From: Pirellulaceae bacterium
GTDB lineage: Bacteria; Planctomycetota; Planctomycetia; Pirellulales; Pirellulaceae
Reading direction: 5' to 3'
Length of the DNA: 41,548 nt
Assembly: GCA_022448645.1 (NCBI GenBank)
Contig: JAKVBZ010000043.1
Coordinates: 1 to 41,548 of the forward strand
Each line of letters starts with the position of its first letter. Positions within the stretch are counted from its first letter, which is position 1. The position numbers and the translations under genes were made by a program. Under the pieces are notes generated by a model, which had not been told where the DNA came from, ran no database searches, and was given only the letters and a program-made list of their open reading frames with translations. Positions 1-9,415 of the stretch are shown piece after piece.

Positions 1-117
1 ACGATGCGACGGCTCGCCCGTTTGCTCCAGAATTTGCACCAAAATCTGACAATCAGTGCAAATCACTGTCAATTGTGGGCAATTCGGATGAGTTGTTGAA
101 CGATACCAAGAACGAAG

Positions 118-152
118 AAAACCCCGAGAAACATTACGTTTCCCGGGGTTTT
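118..152 (-). terminator. Intrinsic terminator of tRNA-Pro
   Basis: An inverted repeat with arms at 118-132 and 138-152 pairs at 14 of 15 positions around a 5-nt loop (133-137). A-rich and T-rich ends on the two sides let it work in either direction. It lies just downstream of the tRNA on the minus strand, where the run of A on the plus strand becomes the U tract. Seen directly in the sequence; its function is inferred from structure and position. Confidence 0.85.
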
Positions 153-158
153 TCAAAG

Positions 159-973
<815 letters not shown>

Positions 974-1543
974 ATGGTTAAGGCTTTCCATCCCGATCCT
1001 GACGAAGTCGAACAACTGATGCTCAATGCTCAGTTGCGCGATGATTTGGAACCGTTTGTCGACGAGTCACTCGACTTGGTACGTATGCGGCAAATGCCGA
1101 CTGCTTCGGAAAACGAGTTTTTAGCGTCGATGCTAGCCTGGGAACGGGCGCCGGTGCTTCCCATCTCACAATGGTTTACTCCGGAGCTCAATTTACCTTC
1201 TCCCGATTCGTTGGACGAAGCCTCGCTGCATACTATTCTCTGGGAAGTTATCCATCGACTGCACGAAAAACGGATCGTGTTGGACTTTACAGAGCATTTA
1301 TCCGATCGCGAGCTTTACTGTTTGATGTATCGTGACATCATGCCGTCGCTGGAGAAAAAGATCGATCGTCCTCGTAATTATTTGCATTGGGATTGTTTGG
1401 ACGCCGCAAATAATACCGAAGACTGGCTGCGGTTTTATGCTTCTGAAGAAGAACGTGAGCAGTGGAAATTCGAAACGAGCAGCGACTTGCCTCCGGCCCA
1501 AGCTCGACCATATCCTCGACGTATGCCGCGACACGCTCTTTAG
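974..1543 (+). CDS. Hypothetical protein, 189 aa
   Basis: I do not recognise this protein. It is an acidic, soluble-looking product with no signal peptide or membrane segment. It is rich in Glu, Asp, Leu and Trp and has a basic C-terminal tail that ends in RRMPRHAL. Helical stretches are likely around residues 65-110 and 125-160. The ATG at 974 has only an A-rich upstream region without a strong Shine-Dalgarno site, which is usual in this window. The composition is protein-like over the whole length, and no longer frame competes on the other strand. It faces the coiled-coil gene convergently with an 88-bp gap. A conserved planctomycete protein of unknown function is the most I can infer. Confidence 0.7.
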   Translation: MVKAFHPDPDEVEQLMLNAQLRDDLEPFVDESLDLVRMRQMPTASENEFLASMLAWERAPVLPISQWFTPELNLPSPDSLDEASLHTILWEVIHRLHEKRIVLDFTEHLSDRELYCLMYRDIMPSLEKKIDRPRNYLHWDCLDAANNTEDWLRFYASEEEREQWKFETSSDLPPAQARPYPRRMPRHAL

Positions 1544-1631
1544 GATAATGGTGTGGGGAGAGCCTCACCGAGATCCAGCGGTACATGCCGTGATTGCTAT
1601 CGATGAGGACTGTCGCCCGATGTCGCCGTCT

Positions 1632-2850
1632 TCAGTCGTCGTTGCCGTTAAGCCCCAGCTTGGCTAACCATCGTCGCCCTTGTTTTCCACTAGACTCAGC
1701 CCCGGTTTCACCAGAATCGTGATTGGGTTTCCCGTGTTCGTCTTCCAAGGCGCTCAATTTTCTTTCCAGCTCATTGCGTTCTCGGGCGATTTTGGCTCGT
1801 TCGACGGAGATATCGATTTCTGCCTGACGTAGCTTTTCTCGGCATTCATCCTGAATCCTACGAAGGTTGTTGCGTTCTAGCTTGATCAGTTCGTCTTGGT
1901 CCAATAGATCTGCGGTGGCGTGTGCTCCAGGAATCACTTCTTCGGCGGCTGGCTGTTGTTGCGATTTGTCTTCGAGTTGGGCCTGAAGTTCAGCGATTTG
2001 CCGATCTCGTTCTGCAACGGCTTGTTCGGTAGCACGAATTGCTTCTTTGGCCTTGTACTTTTCCTGAACCTGTTCGGCATCGTTTGGGTCGATGCCATCC
2101 AGCTGGGCAAGCAGCTGGGCTTTTTGCGATTCCCAGTCGAAACCACCCGACGAAGACACATGCGGGGGCCCAGATGCCGTAGCGTTGTTTTGTGCGTCAG
2201 CCAACTGCTCCCTGAGCTGTCGATTCTCACTCTTGACGGCCCGCAAGTCATCCATTGCCAAATCGTATTTTTGATATATTTGGACACCAATATCATCGCC
2301 GTCAGACCCTTTTGAGTTGGTTTGCAGCAGTTCGTCTAGTCGTCGTTCGGCTTCATCAAGTCGTTCTTGCAGACTGTCTCGTTCAAAGTGCAGGTTTTCA
2401 ATGTGAGTCAGAGCTTCGCTTTGGCGGACTTCATCTTTCGACGATGTTTCGAGTTGTTTCCTAAGCGTATTCATTTTGTCCACTTTTTGGGCCAGTTGTT
2501 GGTAGGCTGTCTCCAGGTGATGCGGCAAGTCGCTAATGGCTACTTGGGATGCCGTTACCTGGCTGTCGAGTTCGGCTTTTGTCTTGTCTTGTTCTGTGAT
2601 AAGGCGTTTCGATTTAGCAGCGACACGATCAGCATTGGATTCTTGTTTTTTGAGGATTTGTTTTCGTTGTTGTTTAGCGACGACGTTTTCTTCGATCGCC
2701 GTGCGGAGTTCTTCGAGGTGTTCCTGGAGTACGTCTTGCTGCTACGTGATCTCCAACAGTTCGCTTTGTAGTCAGTGCTTCAGCGATACGGTCAAACAGG
2801 TCAGTCATGCGGGCTTTGATTTGTTGGAATTGCTTGCGTTGAGCAGCCAT
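1632..2850 (-). pseudogene. Coiled-coil protein gene, apparently frameshifted
   Basis: The downstream part (1632 to about 2741) encodes almost continuous coiled coil rich in Glu, Gln, Lys, Arg and Leu, with a low-complexity break and a basic tail ending KLGLNGNDD. The same frame stays open and coil-like upstream of 2528 (for example QQDVLQEHLEELRTAIEEN) but has no ATG, GTG or TTG before an in-frame TAG at 2742-2744. The natural start, ATG at 2850 (MAAQRKQFQQIK), is in another frame, which runs to a TAA at 2674-2676. Both frames are open only in 2677-2741, so a one-base lesion there would join them into a protein of about 405 aa. It could be a true pseudogene, a sequencing error or, less likely, recoding; no classic slippery site is visible. 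If intact, the TTG at 2528 would give a 298-aa protein. It lies downstream of floA on the same strand. Confidence 0.65.
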
Positions 2851-3134
2851 GTAGTTTTGCGCGCGACCGCTGATCGGATAGTTTTCACATGAAGTTCTCG
2901 CTCCATGAGGAATCAGACTTTGGATGTTCCTGGTTTTCCATATCTTCGCTGCAGATTCCTGTTGGCGCGTACCGTCTTCTATGGCACCAGAAAACACGTA
3001 GTCATGCGGGCTTATACTTTTCTATAGGTCAGCAGAAGCAGAAGGTCAAAGTTCTGAGGTGGAACCAGGCCGATTGTGCGGAAGGTAGGGAGCTGAGAGC
3101 TTGGAGCCGATGTGACGAGGTCGTACGAAACGCA

Positions 3135-4142
3135 CTAAGCTCCTAGAGAACGGTCGTCACCATAGAGATGCCCGTTGAGGAAGGCTTCTGCCATTGCTTT
3201 TGGCACTTCAGCCTCCGCTAAAACGAGCTGAGCTCGATTCTGGGCCACTTTGGCTTTCATTTCCTGTTCTTGAGCGATTGCCTCGGCGCGTCGCTGTTCA
3301 GCCATGGCTCGAGCCAGCCGCGTGTCGGCTTCTGCCTGATCAGCTTGCAGACGAGCACCAATGTTCTGGCCAATGTCAATGTCGGCAATGTCGATTGAGA
3401 CAATTTCAAAGGCGGTTTGTGCATCGAGGCCGCGCGCCAGCACAGCTTTCGAGATCATATCGGGATTTTCCAAAACGGCGAGGTGAGAGTCAGAAGATCC
3501 AATGGAAGAAATAATGCTTTCGCCGACGCGGGCAATGACGGTTTCTTCGGTGGCCCCGCCAATCAGCTGAGCCAGATTCGTGCGTACCGTTACCCGAGCA
3601 CGTATCCGGAGTTCTACTCCGTTTTTGGCGATAGCACTCAAAGTACTCTTACCGCTTCGATGTGGGTCAGGGCAATCGATCACTTTGGGATGTACGCTGG
3701 TCTGTACGGCATCTAAGACATCGCGTCCGGCAAGATCAATGGCGGCAGCTCGATCGAAATCCAAATCAATCCCTGCTCGGTGGGCCGCAATGATGGCATT
3801 GATGACCCCCATGACATTACCGCCGGCTAGATAGTGGGCTTCCACACGCTGGGTACTAATACCAGTACGACGGCTGATGTTCAGGCCGGCCTGTGCTGCC
3901 ATGATTTTGGCTTTCACAATCAATCGAGGGTTGACTTGCCGAAATCCCATCCCAATGAGACTCGGCAAAGTGACATCTGCACCAGCCATGTAAGATTGCA
4001 GGAAAAGATTGCCGTACACCATGAAGACGATGCCAATCACGACGATCCCGACAACCAGCGCTAGCCCGCCGACAAGGAATAGAATGTTTGTTCCGGTGAT
4101 TTGTGCGAATGGTAAAAACATTTCTACAACCAAATCATTCAT
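3135..4142 (-). CDS. floA: Flotillin-like protein FloA
   Basis: This 335-aa protein matches the FloA/YqfA (UPF0365) family in length and layout. A membrane segment at residues 19-43 is followed by an SPFH-like domain and an Ala/Glu/Gln-rich helical C-terminus. Family signatures include [39 protein letters not shown] and [15 protein letters not shown]. Flotillins assemble into large oligomers in the inner membrane and organise functional membrane microdomains. The start at 4142 is supported by GGGAG about 8 nt upstream. In many bacteria floA sits beside an NfeD-type membrane protease-like gene; none is present here. The downstream gene is a (broken) coiled-coil gene on the same strand. Family assignment is firm, local function is inferred. 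Confidence 0.95.
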   Translation of the reverse strand: MNDLVVEMFLPFAQITGTNILFLVGGLALVVGIVVIGIVFMVYGNLFLQSYMAGADVTLPSLIGMGFRQVNPRLIVKAKIMAAQAGLNISRRTGISTQRVEAHYLAGGNVMGVINAIIAAHRAGIDLDFDRAAAIDLAGRDVLDAVQTSVHPKVIDCPDPHRSGKSTLSAIAKNGVELRIRARVTVRTNLAQLIGGATEETVIARVGESIISSIGSSDSHLAVLENPDMISKAVLARGLDAQTAFEIVSIDIADIDIGQNIGARLQADQAEADTRLARAMAEQRRAEAIAQEQEMKAKVAQNRAQLVLAEAEVPKAMAEAFLNGHLYGDDRSLGA

Positions 4143-4442
4143 CGCTAGTCTCCCGTGAATGACTTTTGTTCCGATGCCGATTCAATGGATCTACTGAGCT
4201 GAAAGAAGCCAAATCCCTCACTCGGATGTTTCGTAAATTTGTAGGCCCGATCTCATGGTGTTTCCACGCGGCGCGTGGAAACCAGTGATGCTATTGCATG
4301 ATAGACGTCCCTGGGGCGAGCCGAAATGATACAAGAAACATGGCTGGTCGTCGAGGGTGGGAAAGAGAAACTAAGTTCTCCTTGGCCGACACCTGAGATG
4401 ATACATTGTGGAGTCACAGGAAAGGTCGGTTTTGTCGACGAC
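4143..4442. other. Intergenic region with palindrome, floA leader
   Basis: This 300-bp gap separates the glycosidase-like gene from floA on the minus strand. It should hold the floA promoter and leader. The only clear structure is the palindrome at 4260-4282, annotated separately. A plus-strand open frame at 4326-4622 runs antisense into the neighbouring gene and looks spurious. Confidence 0.5.
4260..4282. repeat. Palindromic repeat, copy 1
   Basis: A perfect inverted repeat: arm GTTTCCACGC at 4260-4269, loop GGC, arm GCGTGGAAAC at 4273-4282. The same 10-bp arm forms the core of the longer palindrome at 39853-39893, 35 kb away, with a different 3-nt loop. Sharing of the arm but not the loop is typical of dispersed palindromic repeats or a conserved structured element. 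It lies between the glycosidase-like gene and floA and might act as an attenuator or processing site; that role is inference. Confidence 0.8.
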
Positions 4443-7070
4443 CTACCGTTCCACCACGATCTGATGGTTGAGCATTCTTTCGCCGCCGATTTCTTCGGCG
4501 CGGAGCCAGAGGGTTTCGCCCAGCAGTTCTTCCCCGTTCAGGATGACATACGTTTGAGAATTTCTCAGTCGTCTCAGGTTGAGGACATGGCGGCGTTGAC
4601 GTCGGCGGTCGGGGGCAAATAGCATGCAATCGAAACTGACAGCTTGGTCATTGTGATTTTGCATCTGCTGCGTCACAATCAGGTTTCCGTCTTCGTCGAT
4701 GTTTGTTGTGACGTCGATCGAAACATCTCCTAAGCCCAGTTCGAGATGACGGTATACGCTGAATTCATACAGCTGGTCTGCAGAGATTTTGAAGGCCACG
4801 CGAAGTTGATGGCGACCACTTTGTGCAACTGGCTGCAGCTTGATTTCGAACGATTCTTCAAGGTCCGCGTGTTCGGCGAGCTTGAAGTTGACGTGGGTTA
4901 GATTGGTGTCCCAGCCGTCCGGGGCTTGCAGGGACATTCTTCCGGTAACACCTTGTGGAAACCGATTGACGATTCGACAGAGTGCGCTCTGAGGTCTGTT
5001 AAACACGCTTGCTAAATTCTCACAGTCCAATGAGAAATCCAATCGCCATTGGACTACGGGTAGATTCACACCAGTCACAAAGATTGGTTGAGGTCCGATC
5101 GGTATGACTTGTCTGTGTCCATCCTGCTGTGGGTGGGTTTGCTGTCCCCAAAGGTTAACAAGCGACACATTGGTGCCTAGGAACAACGTCTCGGTCGTCG
5201 GCGTTTCATTCCACAGGACCATCATCGCTTGGTCCCCTTTCTTGAAAACCCGATTGCGGGTTTGTCCGGGTAGCTGCAATTCTCCTAGATATTCCGCACC
5301 GGAAAGAAGTTGAGCGGTTGTTCGCCACGGTACAAACAGGTCATCGGGAGTTGCATCTTCATTCAGGATGCCTTGATGTGAATCGAAGGGATCGGACAAA
5401 AATATACCGTCCGCTGAACAAACTTTGGCAGACACCATCCGATTGACGAGATCACAGGCCCGAGTTTCTAAGTCGTACGTCACACGATCCAATGGATCCA
5501 TGACAACCCAGCGTTTCGCTGGTGAGTCACTCATGCCAGCCAAGTACGTTTGCAATTCTGTGGAGGTCAAAGACGGATGGGAACTTAGCGTGAGAAATTT
5601 CCACGGAGGATCGGCAACCCTTGGTGGCTGATGAATCCATTTCCAACCAATTCCTAAGAAAGATTCTTGTCCGAATCGTTCCAATTGCTGACGGACGGAA
5701 TCTATTTTGTCGGGCAGTCTTGGATACTCCACAAAGCTAACATCATCGTCAGCACCAAGTTGCCACCAGCGGATTTTGAGCGACAATCTGGTAATGACGG
5801 AATGGAGATGCTTCTTCCATAGATCTTCATCGGCAAATACTTCTGCCGCTTGCAACTCATCTGTCTCACCAAAAAGATGGCGAATCTGCCGAGGCGGTTG
5901 ATCCAATAGCCCGACGAGTTGTGAGCCATTTTTCTTCAGACGTTCAGCGAACCACGTAATTTCATCTGGTCGCGTTAGTTCCTGTTCACTGTACCAGACA
6001 GGGAACTTGACCCAGTTGACTCCTGCTTGGGCAACAAGAACGACCAGTTCTTCCATGGATATCGTGCGGTCTCCCTTTGGCAGAGTCCAACCGAATTCTC
6101 CGTGGGGCTCGGTTGCCGGCAGCGGACTTAATACTGCCAAAGATGCAACACCTTGATGAATGACACCTTTCGTACCCGACATGGTGACTCGTATGCGGTA
6201 GAAACCGTAGTCAGGAACCGGGGGTCTCCATTTAGTAATTCCCGCATAAACAACATCTGCATACGAGTGATGGTTGCCTTCTGCAGTGTCTGCCAGAGTC
6301 GGGCCTTTGATTCGTACCGGTTGACCGTCCAGGTGCTTTTTGTCTGCGGCAATGCGCTCACCAAACGCATTGATCAGTTCGAACTCTATGAGTGGTTTTT
6401 CTTCTGGCACGCCAGACACATTGCAGGCGACGATGACATCATCCAAGTTGTGAAACAGATGGTTGGGATGATTGAATTCGATAGACATTCTGGGAAGTCT
6501 TCCCAGCCAGATGTCGTCGAACCAAGCGGAACCATGAAGGTCGGGTTGCATCCCCGATTGAGGTTCGAGGTGTAACTCGATGATGGCGTAGTCGGCAGTG
6601 TGTCCGGAAATCGCAATCTCATCGCTGATGAAAGGTTCCCAGCGTTTTTCTTGCAAGGGCGTTATTCGGTGTGTCAGTATTTGACGGTGCTCTGCGTCAT
6701 AGAACACGATGTGACAGTAGGCGACGTCGTTGCGTAATCCATCGGTACGCACGAATCCACCAAGAATGTAATTGAAGTTAGGGTTTACGGCGATTTTGGG
6801 GCTGTAAACCGTAGCGGATCCGCCATCCAATTGGATGTGCAAACAACGTTCACCGATCGCAGCTGCCTCTCTTTTGATAGCGATGGATAAAAAGGCCGGA
6901 TGTTCGCGGTCTCGCAGACGCGTCCATTCGTCAGGCCAACGGTCGAAATTGATATCGGACGATTTTTCGAAATCGCACCGGTACACATCGATCACGTCTC
7001 GAGGTCGCTGTGGACCCGGGGTTTGAGCCAGTATCGCAGAGAGTAGGGTGGTGATGACGGCAGCTGGCAT
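4443..7070 (-). CDS. Secreted glycosidase-like multidomain protein
   Basis: The start is placed at ATG 7070, not further upstream, because this yields a plausible signal peptide (MPAAVITTLLSAILAQT) on an 875-aa protein. After it comes a jelly-roll, carbohydrate-binding-like region (residues about 25-195) ending with SAWFDDIWLGR, then a beta-sandwich (about 195-320). A probable TIM barrel follows (about 325-570; GWTLPKGDRTISMEE, AGVNWVKFPVWY). The C-terminal beta-rich domains contain Ig- or NPCBM-like repeats. The barrel resembles clan GH-A glycosidases, but the strand where the Asn-Glu acid/base pair is expected reads WWQLGADDD, with no NE pair. It may be a non-catalytic or divergent enzyme acting outside the cytoplasm. 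It is divergent from the sugar isomerase, with 186 bp between start codons. The domain call is from pattern only. Confidence 0.65.
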   Translation of the reverse strand: MPAAVITTLLSAILAQTPGPQRPRDVIDVYRCDFEKSSDINFDRWPDEWTRLRDREHPAFLSIAIKREAAAIGERCLHIQLDGGSATVYSPKIAVNPNFNYILGGFVRTDGLRNDVAYCHIVFYDAEHRQILTHRITPLQEKRWEPFISDEIAISGHTADYAIIELHLEPQSGMQPDLHGSAWFDDIWLGRLPRMSIEFNHPNHLFHNLDDVIVACNVSGVPEEKPLIEFELINAFGERIAADKKHLDGQPVRIKGPTLADTAEGNHHSYADVVYAGITKWRPPVPDYGFYRIRVTMSGTKGVIHQGVASLAVLSPLPATEPHGEFGWTLPKGDRTISMEELVVLVAQAGVNWVKFPVWYSEQELTRPDEITWFAERLKKNGSQLVGLLDQPPRQIRHLFGETDELQAAEVFADEDLWKKHLHSVITRLSLKIRWWQLGADDDVSFVEYPRLPDKIDSVRQQLERFGQESFLGIGWKWIHQPPRVADPPWKFLTLSSHPSLTSTELQTYLAGMSDSPAKRWVVMDPLDRVTYDLETRACDLVNRMVSAKVCSADGIFLSDPFDSHQGILNEDATPDDLFVPWRTTAQLLSGAEYLGELQLPGQTRNRVFKKGDQAMMVLWNETPTTETLFLGTNVSLVNLWGQQTHPQQDGHRQVIPIGPQPIFVTGVNLPVVQWRLDFSLDCENLASVFNRPQSALCRIVNRFPQGVTGRMSLQAPDGWDTNLTHVNFKLAEHADLEESFEIKLQPVAQSGRHQLRVAFKISADQLYEFSVYRHLELGLGDVSIDVTTNIDEDGNLIVTQQMQNHNDQAVSFDCMLFAPDRRRQRRHVLNLRRLRNSQTYVILNGEELLGETLWLRAEEIGGERMLNHQIVVER

Positions 7071-7256
7071 GTAAAACTCTAAGCCTGCTAGAGAGGGTAA
7101 TTCGTTGAAGCGATGGCGCCGACGAATACTTGGACTTGTCGGATCCAGATCGCCACCGTTTACGGGAAACACAATGTCTCGTTAAAATCTAGCTTGGTTC
7201 CTGGAGCCGGTTTGGCTGCAGCCGTACAAAACCCATACATTCGTCAGAATCGTCCC

Positions 7257-8039
7257 ATGCCCCATCTCAAGATTGGTATTCAACTCACTAGTTTGCGTTT
7301 GCCGTTCAAAAAGGCGATCGAGTTGGCTCACCGTTTGGGAGTACAAGCCATAGAAATCGACGCGAGGCATGATATTCGGCCAGCCGAATTGGGCCTCACG
7401 GCCAAGCGACAGCTTCGGAAAATGCTCGACGACTATGGCTTGCATGTTGCCGCCGTCAGCTTTCCTACTCGACGAGGTTATTACGTCGAAGAGGAATTGT
7501 CGGCTCGTGTGGAGGCGACGAAGCGGGCGATGAACTTTGCTTTTGATTTAGGAGCGAATGCTGTTGTCAATCAAATTGGTCGCGTTCCAGAGGACACGGA
7601 GGGCGACGAGTGGAATCTGCTGGTAGAAGTACTCACCGAAATCGGCAAACATGGCGAGCACTGTGGTGCTGTCTTGGCCGCCGAAACTGGTACGGAAAGC
7701 GGAGAAGATTTGGCTCGGCTGTTAGGTGCATTGCCGTCAGGAATCATAGGTGTGAATCTGGATCCAGGAAATCTGATCGTGAACGGTTTTTCGCCCCAGG
7801 AAGCGGTGGATTCGCTGGGTGAACGAATTGTTCATGTGCACGCGAAGGACGGCGTGCGAGATCTAGCCAAGCGGCGAGGACTGGAAGTGCCTCTGGGTCG
7901 AGGAACGACCGATTGGCCGGCACTCATTGCTGGACTCGAAGACCACGAGTACCGTGGATACTTCACGGTGGAACGCACGAATCCCGAAGACCCTGTCCAA
8001 GAGGTGCACCAAGCGGTTCAGTTTTTGAGGAACATGTGA
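7257..8039 (+). CDS. Sugar phosphate isomerase/epimerase (TIM barrel)
   Basis: This 260-aa protein has the xylose-isomerase-like TIM barrel of the AP_endonuc_2 superfamily. Probable metal ligands occur in the expected order: E143 (VLAAETGTESG), D169 (GVNLDPGNL), H195 (IVHVHAKDG) and E239 (GYFTVERTN). The open frame extends upstream to 7113, but the first 48 residues are not protein-like, and the ATG at 7257 (MPHLKIGIQL) is the family-typical start. The protein is cytoplasmic, with no signal peptide. Such enzymes isomerise or epimerise keto- and aldoses or inositols; the substrate cannot be told from sequence. It is divergently paired with a secreted glycosidase-like gene, which suggests a role in sugar use. 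Confidence 0.88.
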   Translation: MPHLKIGIQLTSLRLPFKKAIELAHRLGVQAIEIDARHDIRPAELGLTAKRQLRKMLDDYGLHVAAVSFPTRRGYYVEEELSARVEATKRAMNFAFDLGANAVVNQIGRVPEDTEGDEWNLLVEVLTEIGKHGEHCGAVLAAETGTESGEDLARLLGALPSGIIGVNLDPGNLIVNGFSPQEAVDSLGERIVHVHAKDGVRDLAKRRGLEVPLGRGTTDWPALIAGLEDHEYRGYFTVERTNPEDPVQEVHQAVQFLRNM

Positions 8040-8163
8040 GGGATTGATTGGAATCGCATCCCCGTTGATGGTGTCCGGCGAGATTGCTTGGGGTCGTGGC
8101 TTGCGGGTGGCTACCGAAATGTCGGCGGCTTATTTTGTAACGGTGCGTCAATCTGTGAGGGAC

Positions 8164-9150
8164 CTAACGCACGTTGGCTGGTTGAGAAGCATAGATACCG
8201 GATTTTCCGCCTTCGAACGTGCTGAATTCAGCCCAAACTGGCAGATGGTCCGAAATCTCTAGAGCTTGGGATTCAGTTAGATTGAATTCTCGAAGGAAGT
8301 CCAAGACTCCACCACGTCCCATGAATTCGGTCGTCGCTCGGCTGCTAAAAAACAGATTGTCGTAGGACTTGGTTTTACGCGTGTTCGTCGCCTGTTTGCT
8401 GATGACCCAATGGATGTAAGCCACGTCTGCTAGTTGACCAATCTGTCGATAATTTACATTGAAATCTCCGAGCAGAATAATGTCATCCTCGCCACTGCGA
8501 TCGTTGGCAACCGCATAGTAAACGTCGTCCATGGCGTTCATTTCTTCTTGGGCTTCATCCGGATCGGTGTGCATGTTGACGAGCTTAAAGGTGAAAGCTT
8601 CGTTTGGCGGTGGACCGCGTACACGGAACCAGGCCACCAACGGTTCACGGTGTAACATGTCGTTTCCATCATAGATGGTATAGACTGAATTACGGTCAAC
8701 TTCGATCGTCTGTCGGTCAAACACATATGCATATTGTTCTTTACTATTTGTTCTTCCTAACCGTTCACCAATGACGTGATCGTAGTGGCGCCCGGGTTGG
8801 TTTATCAGCTCAATAAACCGAGCCATGTGGTCGGTACTTTTTGTGCGGATCTCTTGTATGGCGACGATGTCAAACTGGCGCACGATTTCGGCTAAACGTT
8901 CCATGACATGCGATTTACTCGCTTTACGGTCACCGAAAGTCTGGATATTGAAAGAAGCGATACGGATAGAGTTAGTCGATTTCGCCGGAGGCACGGATGC
9001 TGATACGTGCGTCACGGGCTGACTTTCTCCGGCCGCGTCTGGCCGCCGTTTCAACTGAATCTGCTGAAGTCCGCTGATCTCAAACTTGTCGAAAAAAAAC
9101 CATCCGCCAAATAGCGTGGCCGTGAGCAGGACAACCAACTTTTTACTCAT
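8164..9150 (-). CDS. Membrane-anchored endonuclease/exonuclease/phosphatase family protein
   Basis: The 328-aa protein begins with an uncleaved-looking membrane anchor (residues 4-20) and a linker to about residue 60. A DNase I-like fold of the EEP superfamily follows: N68 in IASFNIQTFG, E100 in VAIQEIR, H194 in VNMHTDP, D229 and N231 in ILLGDFNVNY, and D301-H302 in ISDHLPVWAEF. All expected metal and catalytic residues are present, so it should be active, facing the periplasm. Substrates in this superfamily include DNA, phosphoinositides and sphingomyelin. The IQTFG and SYDNLFF stretches resemble DNase I-type nucleases more than synaptojanins. AAGGAGGGG lies about 6 nt before the ATG, one of the strongest ribosome binding sites in the window. 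A role in scavenging extracellular DNA is inference. Confidence 0.88.
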   Translation of the reverse strand: MSKKLVVLLTATLFGGWFFFDKFEISGLQQIQLKRRPDAAGESQPVTHVSASVPPAKSTNSIRIASFNIQTFGDRKASKSHVMERLAEIVRQFDIVAIQEIRTKSTDHMARFIELINQPGRHYDHVIGERLGRTNSKEQYAYVFDRQTIEVDRNSVYTIYDGNDMLHREPLVAWFRVRGPPPNEAFTFKLVNMHTDPDEAQEEMNAMDDVYYAVANDRSGEDDIILLGDFNVNYRQIGQLADVAYIHWVISKQATNTRKTKSYDNLFFSSRATTEFMGRGGVLDFLREFNLTESQALEISDHLPVWAEFSTFEGGKSGIYASQPANVR

Positions 9151-9415
9151 CTTGCCCCTCCTTGGGCGAAAATGGCGTCGTTAGCCAGGAAAATTCAAAT
9201 AGGCCAGACCGAAGTCGCGAAACTCGTTATTCTTTCAGCTCATAGGCTTTGAGTTGGTAAAACACGGTGATTCATCTCCTATCAACCTGACCGGACTTCC
9301 GGCAGCTCCATCGCTTGTATGGTTCGGTTGGCGAGTCGATGCAGCTTCTGGGTAGGGGGATTAGTGGTCTAAAATTAAAGACGTCGCGGCATCCCACGCC
9401 TTCGTATTAAGTCGT

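Noticed and set aside
2667..2741. Programmed +1 frameshift at CGC-TAA in the coiled-coil gene
   Set aside because: The upstream frame is not coil-like near its TAA and no prfB-like signal is present; a simple indel is more economical.
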